The notes under the pieces are model-generated. The model worked only from the letters and a program-made list of their open reading frames with translations. It did not search any database and was not told where the DNA came from. A program made the translations under genes and the position numbers. A stretch of DNA of 19,116 bases from an uncultured Lachnospiraceae bacterium. GTDB lineage: Bacteria > Bacillota > Clostridia > Lachnospirales > Lachnospiraceae. This document shows, piece by piece, positions 6,903-13,558 of the stretch; position 1 is the stretch's first letter, and every line of letters starts with the position of its first letter. The stretch lies in assembly GCA_910579285.1 (NCBI GenBank), contig CAJTTT010000042.1, forward strand, positions 1 to 19,116, given 5' to 3'.

Positions 6903-7391
6903 CTATCTTTTCTCGTCCACGAGAATGCCGGCCATCTCCCAGATTCTGGCAATCATATCCAGCGTCTTTTCCGGCGGAAATTCCTTGATGACCTCCTTGG
7001 TCTCCTTATCCATGATCTTAATCATAATTCGGTTCGTATCCTCGTGAACGCCGAAAACAGCCTCTTCGTTGCTGTTATTGATTCTTCTGTTCATCTCGGC
7101 GATCGCCTTCTTCAGCTGTTCGGACTGCTGCTGTGCCTGCTTGCTGCCCGCCGCCTGCTGCTGTGTCTGCTTGGAATTGGCCGCCTGCTGCTGCTGGCCG
7201 CCGGCTCCCTCGCTGCCACTCCCTTTCTCGTCTTCAGGCTGCGTTCTCTTCACGGACGCGGTCGTCTCATCAACATTGACCGTCTGTCCATCTTCCGGAA
7301 CTTCCGTGTTCACCGGTGTCACTGCCTGAGGTTTTGCTGCTGTCTGTGCCTGATATGACATGACACTGTTTAATGGTTCGATTGTTGCCAT
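6903..7391 (-). CDS. flaG: FlaG flagellar protein (filament length control)
   Basis: This 162-residue protein has the FlaG domain in its last 50 residues: VHEDTNRIMIKIMDKETKEV, then IKEFPPEKTLDMIARIWEMAG and ILVDEKR. The N-terminal part is disordered and low-complexity, with a Gln-rich stretch at 66-90 (QQQQAANSKQTQQQAAGSKQ). FlaG is linked to filament length and usually precedes fliD, as here. The frame is open to a TTG at 7397, but GGAGGTGA (7405-7398) touches that codon, so ATG 7391, six bases further on, is the true start. It is the first gene of the flaG-fliD-fliS-chaperone operon under a sigma-28 promoter. Its ribosome binding site lies in a hairpin that could bind CsrA. Confidence 0.93.
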   Translation of the reverse strand: MATIEPLNSVMSYQAQTAAKPQAVTPVNTEVPEDGQTVNVDETTASVKRTQPEDEKGSGSEGAGGQQQQAANSKQTQQQAAGSKQAQQQSEQLKKAIAEMNRRINNSNEEAVFGVHEDTNRIMIKIMDKETKEVIKEFPPEKTLDMIARIWEMAGILVDEKR

Positions 7392-7396
7392 CGTCA

Positions 7397-7412
7397 ATCA
7401 CCTCCGTGTGAT
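7397..7412 (-). promoter_or_regulatory. Candidate CsrA-binding hairpin over the flaG ribosome binding site
   Basis: The minus strand reads ATCAC-ACGGAG-GTGAT: a perfect 5-bp stem with a 6-nt loop containing GGA. The loop and right arm make up the flaG Shine-Dalgarno sequence. The stem and loop sizes equal those of the flagellin leader hairpin at 3332-3347. CsrA control is inferred, not shown. Confidence 0.6.
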
Positions 7413-7490
7413 ATTTGTAAAAAATTAATGGAATCGTCTCACGATAACGCCCGCCGCAGGCGTGCAGACAGACGCAATCTCTTGTATTCT

Positions 7491-7517
7491 ATATCGGAAA
7501 AAGACAATAAAAATTTA
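7491..7517 (-). promoter_or_regulatory. Sigma-28 promoter for flaG-fliD-fliS operon
   Basis: On the minus strand TAAA (7517-7514), a 15-base spacer and TCCGATAT (7498-7491) match the sigma-28 consensus at seven of eight -10 positions, with the correct spacing. An A/T-rich stretch (7521-7559 on the plus strand) lies upstream. The leader to ATG 7391 would be about 95 nt. Confidence 0.88.
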
Positions 7518-7553
7518 GCAAAACATAAAAAATAGTTGAAAAAACTTAAAAAT

Positions 7554-7582
7554 TTGAAATCATTTCCCGTTTCCTATATAAT
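7554..7582 (+). promoter_or_regulatory. Sigma-A promoter for the glycosyltransferase operon
   Basis: TTGAAA (7554-7559), a 17-base spacer and TATAAT (7577-7582) form a near-consensus housekeeping promoter pointing into the gene at 7666. It diverges from the flaG sigma-28 promoter, so the glycosyltransferases seem to be made independently of sigma-28. The leader of about 75 nt is GC-rich with a small TCCGC/GCGGA hairpin at 7595-7608. Confidence 0.85.
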
Positions 7583-7665
7583 GATTCTGACATGTCCGCT
7601 CCGGCGGACCGGCACGCGGCGGTACTCCCGCCCGCACAAACCAAACAGATCGGAGAGCTGATTCC

Positions 7666-8799
7666 ATGAGCAAATACAGAATGTCTATGATCCCGGCCTA
7701 TCCGTTAGAAAACGTGCAGCTTTTAAAAGACCGTGTCATCTTCCCCTACGCCTGTTACCGGGCTTTCGGTGAAAGTCTCACCCTCGTGACAAAGCGCACC
7801 GGGGAATACCCTTACCTCTCCTTCCTGGAAGGCGCCAGACTCGAAGAACTGCCGGAGGATCAGCCCCATATGGAGGCCGCTGTCCACTATCTGTCTGCGC
7901 ACAGCGGTGAGATTGATCTTCTCTTTCTTTTCGGCGCGAGAGGGGAATACATGGAGCTTGCCCGCACTTACAAATCCCTGCGCCCGGACGGCATCATCTA
8001 TATGAAACTGGACTCCAATATCGACTGGGCAAACGCTCTCCCGCTGTTTGACGAGTCCTTTGCCGCCTTCCTGCGAAGCTGCGACATCATAAGCTGCGAG
8101 GCCAGAAGGCTTCAGGCCTTTCTCTATAAAAAATGGCAGCGGCCGGTGGACTACATCCCAAACGGGGTCTACTATCCGCTCTATCCCGAAGCGGCTGACG
8201 TCCGCTTTGAGGACAAGGAAAATATCATCCTGACCGTCGGAAGACTGGGCACAGCCCAAAAAAATACGCTTCTTCTGCTGTACGCCTACGCGCTGGCCTT
8301 TCCAGAACTGAAAGAGCCCTGGGATCTGGTCTTGGTGGGAAGCGTCACCCCGGAGTTTCAGGAGGATTACAACGAGCTGTGCGGCCGTTTTCCCGTGCTG
8401 GCTCCACACATTCACCTGACGGGCAACATCTCAGACAAGCAGAAGCTCTACCAGTATTACAAACGGGCCAAAATATTTGCCCTCCCCTCCCGTCTGGAGG
8501 GCGGCAGCCCCAACGTGTTCTCGGAAGCCGCTATTTTCGGCTGTACTGTTGTCACCACCGGGGTGGACGCGGCCGACGATATGACGGACTGCGGACGGGT
8601 TGGACGGGTCTCCCCGGATGTGGAAGATTTTGAAGGCTTTTCCCGACAGCTTCTGGCCCTCTGTCAGGATCCCGCCTATCTGGCCCGCAATTTCCACGAC
8701 ATGCGGGCTTACATGCAGGAATTTTTTGATTATGAACGGTTAGCGCAGCGTCTTCATGTTCTTGTGGATGTGCAGCAGATAAAAAGGAGGCGGCCATGA
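7666..8799 (+). CDS. Glycosyltransferase family 4 (group 1)
   Basis: A 377-residue GT-B type enzyme. The C-terminal donor-binding domain is clear: a PNG turn (IPNGVYY, from 164), ILTVGRLGTAQKN (188-200), LVLVGS (221-226) and the loop FALPSRLEGGSPNVFSEA (271-288), whose paired glutamates (E278, E287) contact the nucleotide sugar in this family. Here the pair is spaced by eight residues where seven is usual. The N-terminal acceptor domain is shorter and diverged. There is no signal peptide or membrane segment, so it is cytosolic. The ATG at 7666 has CGGAGAG in front. The stop overlaps the next start (ATGA at 8796-8799), implying coupled translation. Position between filament operons suggests flagellin or another surface protein as target; that is inferred. 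Confidence 0.9.
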   Translation: MSKYRMSMIPAYPLENVQLLKDRVIFPYACYRAFGESLTLVTKRTGEYPYLSFLEGARLEELPEDQPHMEAAVHYLSAHSGEIDLLFLFGARGEYMELARTYKSLRPDGIIYMKLDSNIDWANALPLFDESFAAFLRSCDIISCEARRLQAFLYKKWQRPVDYIPNGVYYPLYPEAADVRFEDKENIILTVGRLGTAQKNTLLLLYAYALAFPELKEPWDLVLVGSVTPEFQEDYNELCGRFPVLAPHIHLTGNISDKQKLYQYYKRAKIFALPSRLEGGSPNVFSEAAIFGCTVVTTGVDAADDMTDCGRVGRVSPDVEDFEGFSRQLLALCQDPAYLARNFHDMRAYMQEFFDYERLAQRLHVLVDVQQIKRRRP

Positions 8800-9782
8800 A
8801 CATCACGACATCCGATACCTGTATTTCCCTGGAGGAGGGAGCCGAAAGCTTCACCCTTCTTGAAAAGCCGGAGCGCCCGGACTATACGAATGTCACGGAA
8901 AGACCCTATATCACTTTTTATTATATCGAGGACGAATCCATATGGGACCGTTTCCGCCTCTGCATGGAGCGGCTTCCCGCTTTCTGTCAAAACGATCCTT
9001 ATCTGGGCTGTTACGCCCTGGCCCTGCGCCAGCTTTATCGTCCGCTTCTCTCAGACAGCCGGGCCAAGAACGTGATCGCCTACGGCGCGTCCCCGGACTG
9101 CGGCGCCTACCCGGTGATCCAGGATTTTATGACTTTTCTGCAGAAGGGCAACGCCCTGACCGCGCTGGCCTTAAGTCCGTTTTCCTTCACCGCCCTGCGG
9201 GAGGCGGCCTGCTGTTCCCTGCTGTACCGGCTGGATGCCTGTCCGGCCGCAGCTGCCGTCTGCAATGCCATAAGCAAGGTGAAGCAGGGCGGACTCATCC
9301 TGCTCTACACGATCAAAGACACGCTTCCTTCCGAACTGGAAGAGCTGTGCGCAATGGGTGAAAAAGACAGTTTCGGCTCCTGCACGGTCTACGCCCTGAC
9401 CATGAGCGGGGCCGTTTCGGATTTCGCCCGCACAAACGGCACCGATTCCTTTCTTTTCTCACGCGCCGCTGACATCACCGCCCGGGCAGGCGATCTGAAG
9501 AATCTCATCCAGGCGATGCTGGCGGGAGCTGCCCTGCCGGGCGATGCTTATCTCATCGCCGTGACAATCCTGCAGCAGATCGAAGAGCTTCTGCTCTCCA
9601 TCTACGACAATCTGGAGAACGACGAGCTGCCTGTCCGTGCAAACGAGCTGAAAGAGGCCGTTCTCAACTATTATGTGGGAGTCAGCAGCCACTGCAGCCT
9701 GACATCCTACAAAGAAAAACTGACACAGTTGTCACAACTCTTTTTCGCCGCTGCCGAAAAAGAGTTTTCAGAGTCCGAATAA
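8796..9782 (+). CDS. Unrecognised protein between two glycosyltransferases
   Basis: I do not recognise this 328-residue protein. It has a possible Rossmann-like core: strand NVIAYGASPDCG (92-103), ALTALALSPFSFTALREAAC (120-139) and the strand GGLILLYTI (165-173). This loosely resembles a methyltransferase motif I region, but the glycine-rich loop is degenerate. The last 100 residues are helical and have no obvious motif. It contains at least ten cysteines and no signal peptide or membrane segment. The ATG at 8796 overlaps the upstream stop by four bases and has AAGGAGG in front, so it is certainly a translated member of the operon. It may be a partner of the flanking glycosyltransferases or a sugar-modifying enzyme; neither can be shown from the sequence. 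Confidence 0.85.
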   Translation: MNITTSDTCISLEEGAESFTLLEKPERPDYTNVTERPYITFYYIEDESIWDRFRLCMERLPAFCQNDPYLGCYALALRQLYRPLLSDSRAKNVIAYGASPDCGAYPVIQDFMTFLQKGNALTALALSPFSFTALREAACCSLLYRLDACPAAAAVCNAISKVKQGGLILLYTIKDTLPSELEELCAMGEKDSFGSCTVYALTMSGAVSDFARTNGTDSFLFSRAADITARAGDLKNLIQAMLAGAALPGDAYLIAVTILQQIEELLLSIYDNLENDELPVRANELKEAVLNYYVGVSSHCSLTSYKEKLTQLSQLFFAAAEKEFSESE

Positions 9783-9812
9783 GGACAGGTACCGTTCCAG
9801 AAGGAGATATGC

Positions 9813-10997
9813 ATGGAAATATTATTCTACCGTTACAACAGCATATGCGAGCCTGACATTCTCCAGGCATTTGCGCGTTTTGGCATCACCGTGCACACCG
9901 AAGAGCTGGAGATGCGCAAAAAAAACGTCACGCCGCGTGAATGTGCCGGAAAAGTATCCGAGTGGATTTTGCAAAAACCGCTCGCCTTTGTTTTCAGCAT
10001 CAATTTTTTCCCGGCCATCTCCTATACCTGCGAGAAGTTAAAGGTGCCCTACGTCTGCTGGAGTGTGGACTCCCCGGTGCCCGAGCTGTTCTCCAACGCC
10101 TTGAAAAACGCCTACAACCGCATCTTCCTGTTTGACAGAGCCCAGTATGACTTTTTTTCCCCTGTCAACCCGGCATGCATTTACTATCTGCCCCTGGCCA
10201 CAAATGTAAAACGTTGGGAGGCAGCCGTACTTGGCATGAGCGATGCAGATTATGCCGCCTATGGCGCCGATGTCTCCTTTGTGGGTTCCCTGTATACGGA
10301 AAAGTGTAAGTATGACAGCCTCCGCCTCTCTGACCACACCCGCGGTTTCGTGGATGGACTGATCGAGGCACAGCTCAAGGTGTTCGGCTGTAATTTCATT
10401 GCCGAAAGCCTGACTGCGGAAATCATCCAGGAAATTGCCGCCGCCGATCCCCGGTTTTATAAAGGGGAAGATACCTTTGGCGACACGGACCGCTATCTGG
10501 CCGCCCACCAGTATATCGGCATGAAAATGGCCGCCGTGGAGCGGGAACGGATTCTCGGCCGCCTCTCCAGGCAGTTTCCCGTCAGTCTCTATACCAGAAG
10601 CGATGCCTCCTGTCTGCCGGATGTAAACTGCAGAGGCGGGGTAAGCACCCTGACCGAAATGCCGAAAGTATTTCAGGCAAGCAAAATCAACCTGAACATC
10701 ACCATGAGAGCCATCGAGACCGGCCTGTCCCTCCGCATCTGGGATATTCTCGGCTGCGGTGGTTTCCTCCTCACCAACTACCAGGCGGAAATCCCCGATT
10801 TTTTTGAAATCGGACGGGATCTGGAAACCTACGAGTCTATGGAGGAGCTGGAGGAAAAAGTGCGCTATTATCTGTCTCACGAAGAGGAGCGCGTGGAGAT
10901 CGCAATTAACGGATATGAAAAAGTGGCGAGCTGCCACACATACGAGATTCGATTAGCCCAGATGATCAAAACGCTGACGGATCATATCCCATCCTAA
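9813..10997 (+). CDS. DUF3880/CgeB-like glycosyltransferase
   Basis: A 394-residue protein with two parts. The N-terminal half fits DUF3880: FVFSINFFPAISYTCEKLKV (59-78), YVCWSVDSPVPELFS (80-94) and IFLFDRAQYDFF (104-115). The C-terminal part fits the glycosyltransferase group 1 domain of CgeB-like proteins, with FQASKINLNITMRAIETGLS (287-306) and RIWDILGCGGFLLTNY (308-323). It is third in the operon, 30 bases after the unrecognised gene, with AGAAGGAGA before ATG 9813. No signal peptide is seen. Proteins of this type are common near flagellar genes in Clostridia, and a role in flagellin glycosylation is the likely but unproven reading. A strong terminator follows at 11018-11057. Confidence 0.88.
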   Translation: MEILFYRYNSICEPDILQAFARFGITVHTEELEMRKKNVTPRECAGKVSEWILQKPLAFVFSINFFPAISYTCEKLKVPYVCWSVDSPVPELFSNALKNAYNRIFLFDRAQYDFFSPVNPACIYYLPLATNVKRWEAAVLGMSDADYAAYGADVSFVGSLYTEKCKYDSLRLSDHTRGFVDGLIEAQLKVFGCNFIAESLTAEIIQEIAAADPRFYKGEDTFGDTDRYLAAHQYIGMKMAAVERERILGRLSRQFPVSLYTRSDASCLPDVNCRGGVSTLTEMPKVFQASKINLNITMRAIETGLSLRIWDILGCGGFLLTNYQAEIPDFFEIGRDLETYESMEELEEKVRYYLSHEEERVEIAINGYEKVASCHTYEIRLAQMIKTLTDHIPS

Positions 10998-11017
10998 TTT
11001 GACGCTGAACACAGCAA

Positions 11018-11057
11018 AGGGCAGATATGACATCTATGTCACATCTGCCCTGTTTTT
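11018..11057. terminator. Terminator between the glycosyltransferase operon and csrA
   Basis: A long hairpin lies between convergent genes: AGGGCAGAT, a mismatch, TGACAT, loop CT, ATGTCA and ATCTGCCCT (11018-11051). On the plus strand it is followed by GTTTTT, giving a good intrinsic terminator for the glycosyltransferase operon. On the minus strand only TTT follows, so termination after csrA may be less complete. Confidence 0.88.
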
Positions 11058-11067
11058 CACTTCCATA

Positions 11068-11286
11068 TCATCCTAACAGATTCTTCAGCGCTTCCATGCC
11101 GTCCACATCCCCGGCTTCCTTATTTGCATTCTGAATCTGCACATAAACCTCTTTGCGGTAAACCGGCACTTCCCTCGGTGCGCTAATGCCAAGCTTTACC
11201 TGCTCGCCTTTGATCTCAAGTACCGTGATCTCCACATTATTGTTGATCACAAGCGCTTCATTCTTCTTTCTGGATAAAGCTAACAT
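11068..11286 (-). CDS. csrA: Carbon storage regulator CsrA, translational repressor
   Basis: CsrA dimers bind GGA in RNA hairpin loops and block ribosome access. In Firmicutes the main target is flagellin mRNA. This 72-residue protein begins MLALSRKKNEALVI and has the core GEQVKLGISAPREVPVYRKE. The RNA-contacting residues L4, R6 and R44 are all present. N55, the residue known in B. subtilis to be needed for inhibition by FliW, is also present. It is last in the flgM-to-csrA cluster. ATG 11286 directly follows the fliW stop codon (TAA-ATG), and its ribosome binding site AGGTGA lies inside the fliW coding end, so the two are probably translated in a coupled way. Candidate targets in the window are the flagellin and flaG leaders. 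Confidence 0.97.
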   Translation of the reverse strand: MLALSRKKNEALVINNNVEITVLEIKGEQVKLGISAPREVPVYRKEVYVQIQNANKEAGDVDGMEALKNLLG

Positions 11287-11748
11287 TTACTCACCTGCCT
11301 TCTTTTTATTCGCATTTAAGATATCGTAGATAGGGTACTTAACCAGATACTCATCCCCCTCGACAATCACCTGTGTTGCCAGCCTCTGCGCTGCGTTGAT
11401 CACAATGGGACCCTTCAGGTTCACGGTCATCTTTTCCACTTCCTTCGGCACCGTCACTGTCACCATCACCAGGAGCTCATCCGGCATAATCTCCCCAATG
11501 TTGTTGAGAAGCTCATCTTCCACCTCCGGGTTGTAATCGGGGCGCACGATCAACGGATCCATCACAGGCATCGCAAAAGCAGGTTCCTGCAGAGACTGCA
11601 GCCAGTGAATCGTATCCGTCCCCTTCTCCTCATCGTGTATCAGAGCAAAATCCTGAAGATCCGGGAAACCTATAATTCCGCTGGGGAAATGTATGATCTT
11701 CTCATCATCAATCGTAATCTCTCCAAACACCTTGGTTTTTATCTGCAT
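11287..11748 (-). CDS. fliW: Flagellar assembly factor FliW, CsrA antagonist
   Basis: FliW binds flagellin. When flagellin is exported, freed FliW binds CsrA and relieves repression of flagellin translation. The protein has the family layout: MQIKTKVFGEITI, then FPSGIIGFPDLQDFALI, then PVMDPLIV and a C-terminal part with LKGPIVINAAQRLATQVI. I chose ATG 11748 (153 residues). The in-frame ATG at 11757 touches its only possible ribosome binding site (AAAGG), while that site suits 11748, and other FliW proteins begin near this point. It is followed at once by csrA. The pair downstream of flgL is a classic Gram-positive arrangement, and this gene shows no anomaly. Confidence 0.95.
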   Translation of the reverse strand: MQIKTKVFGEITIDDEKIIHFPSGIIGFPDLQDFALIHDEEKGTDTIHWLQSLQEPAFAMPVMDPLIVRPDYNPEVEDELLNNIGEIMPDELLVMVTVTVPKEVEKMTVNLKGPIVINAAQRLATQVIVEGDEYLVKYPIYDILNANKKKAGE

Positions 11749-11819
11749 ACCTGTCATCCTTTCTACTATTTCGCCGTGCTACATTCGCAAAACCACAGCT
11801 CCGCTGCTCTCATTGCTTA

Positions 11820-13532
11820 TCAAATATAATTCATCAGGTTAGTCTGCATGATCTTTCCTGTCGCCATGAGCGCCGCGCTGTAGGTCAGCTCAGAGCTGGT
11901 CAGTTCCACAGCCACTTCCGTGATATCAATGCCTTCATTGTCCTGCTGCAGCTCCTTGAAGGTCATCTTCTGGTTCGTCAGTCTGGTGGAGATCAGATCC
12001 AGACGACTTCTTCTCGTAGCGTTATCCGTCATGGCCACTCTGGAATCATCCATGTACTGCTGATACTTCGTAATCTGATTTTCAAACTTGGTGTGGACAT
12101 TATCGCGGATATACGACCATGCCTTATCCGCGCCTTCCAGGCGCTTGCTCAGATCCTTATACTCTTCGCTGTCCTCCGGGTAATCCTCCATTTTCTTCTT
12201 CAGATCCGCCTGCAGCGTCTCAATGTCCTCAAGCTGCTTCAGATAATGCTCGAAATCATCCATATCTCTCTGCACGTTGTGGGTGAAAATCTCATCCGCA
12301 CGGGTATTGACCTGGATCTGCTGGTTATATCCCACATCATAGTAGATACTCTGGTTTCTTCCCTCGTCACGCTGCGTATTGTAAGCGGTCATTCTCAGAT
12401 CCGGCTTTTCTCCCGGAGCCGCCATGTTCTTGGTTTCGGTACAATTGAAATAGTGCACCGGGTTGATATCCCCGTTCTTCCAGGCCGACTTGTCGTAATT
12501 TACCTGGAAACCTGTCGTGCTCCCATTGAAAGCCGCCTCGCTGAAGTTCTTGTCATAAAAATCTTTGGAGAATACCATCTCTCCGCTCGTAGGAATGTAG
12601 GCAATTCCCGTGCATGTGCCGTCCTGAATCGCCTTGTAAGCCGCCTCCTGATCCGTAAACTCCATCACCTGAGGAATCTGTGCCGCCGCAACCGTGTTCC
12701 CATCCTTATCAACTGCGCTGGTTGTCACCATGAGATTGCCGTTGGCGTCAAACTGTGCGTTTCCAGCCGCATCCAGATCCGCCTTCACCGTCACTTTCAT
12801 GCCGTCCGGCATCGTGAAATTCAATTCTCTGGGGTTTCCGGCCATATCGGTCCCGTTTAAGGAATCGATATTGTTGTAGGAAATGCGGAAACGGTAAAGT
12901 GTCTCATTCACAACCGACTGCTCGTAGGACTGCTCATCGTTCACTCCTGCGGGTGGAGCCGGGAATGTTCCCATATCCCCCACCGTATCATATCCGGTAT
13001 ATTCCACCCTGCTGATATCCTTGAAACCGAAGCTCTCATTGATATTATAAGAGATCGGGTGTTCCTTCATCTGTTTCATATCCTCCTCGGTGAAAGTCAC
13101 CGGGAGATCCGTCCTGTAGCCGGAAAAGACAAAACGGCCTGCATAGTCCACGTTTGCACAGGAGTAAAACTCCGCTGTCAGCTGTTTCATCTGGGACATG
13201 AGAATCCGCAGATCATCCGCTGTCTCATATTTATCCGCAGAGGTCAGACACTGCTTATAGAGGTCTGTGAGCACCTCATCCACCGTGTTCATGGCGTCCG
13301 CCGTCAAAGCCAGCCACTGGTCCGCATCCTTCGCGTTCCTGTCGTTATACTGGGTAACGGTAGTCACATTGCTCCGCAGGCGGAGGGCTCTGATCGCCAC
13401 CACCGGGTCGTCAGAAGGACGCACGATCTTACTCTGTGTGGTCATCTGGTTGGTGAGTTTATCCTGTAAGATCTTGTTCTGGTTAATGTTATATGCGGAG
13501 TTGTTCCGCATAATTTTATTTGTCATTCTCAT
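11820..13532 (-). CDS. flgL: Hook-filament junction protein FlgL (HAP3), long form
   Basis: FlgL joins FlgK to the filament. The N-terminal end, MTNKIMRNNSAYNINQNKIL with QSKIVRPSDDPVVAIRALRL, and the C-terminal end (DNEGIDITEVAVELTSSELT, then YSAALMATGKIMQTNLMNYI) are typical flagellin-like D0/D1 helices. At 570 residues it is nearly twice the B. subtilis protein (about 300). The extra sequence, about residues 150-410, is mostly polar and beta-like (for example LDAAGNAQFDANGNLMVTTS) and probably forms outer domains. The start ATG 13532 is preceded by AGAGGG nine bases away; a second ATG two codons on is less well placed. It lies 26 bases after the second flgK and 62-71 bases before fliW. Confidence 0.95.
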   Translation of the reverse strand: MRMTNKIMRNNSAYNINQNKILQDKLTNQMTTQSKIVRPSDDPVVAIRALRLRSNVTTVTQYNDRNAKDADQWLALTADAMNTVDEVLTDLYKQCLTSADKYETADDLRILMSQMKQLTAEFYSCANVDYAGRFVFSGYRTDLPVTFTEEDMKQMKEHPISYNINESFGFKDISRVEYTGYDTVGDMGTFPAPPAGVNDEQSYEQSVVNETLYRFRISYNNIDSLNGTDMAGNPRELNFTMPDGMKVTVKADLDAAGNAQFDANGNLMVTTSAVDKDGNTVAAAQIPQVMEFTDQEAAYKAIQDGTCTGIAYIPTSGEMVFSKDFYDKNFSEAAFNGSTTGFQVNYDKSAWKNGDINPVHYFNCTETKNMAAPGEKPDLRMTAYNTQRDEGRNQSIYYDVGYNQQIQVNTRADEIFTHNVQRDMDDFEHYLKQLEDIETLQADLKKKMEDYPEDSEEYKDLSKRLEGADKAWSYIRDNVHTKFENQITKYQQYMDDSRVAMTDNATRRSRLDLISTRLTNQKMTFKELQQDNEGIDITEVAVELTSSELTYSAALMATGKIMQTNLMNYI

Positions 13533-13558
13533 ATGTTACAGCCCTCTTTCTCAATGAT

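Noticed and set aside
10038..10937. Minus-strand open frame of 299 codons
   Set aside because: It lies opposite the DUF3880 glycosyltransferase and is a codon-bias shadow without recognisable motifs.
11740..11765. CsrA site at the fliW ribosome binding site (AAAGGATGACA)
   Set aside because: It loosely resembles the CsrA consensus, but I could not find a stem that places GGA in a loop.
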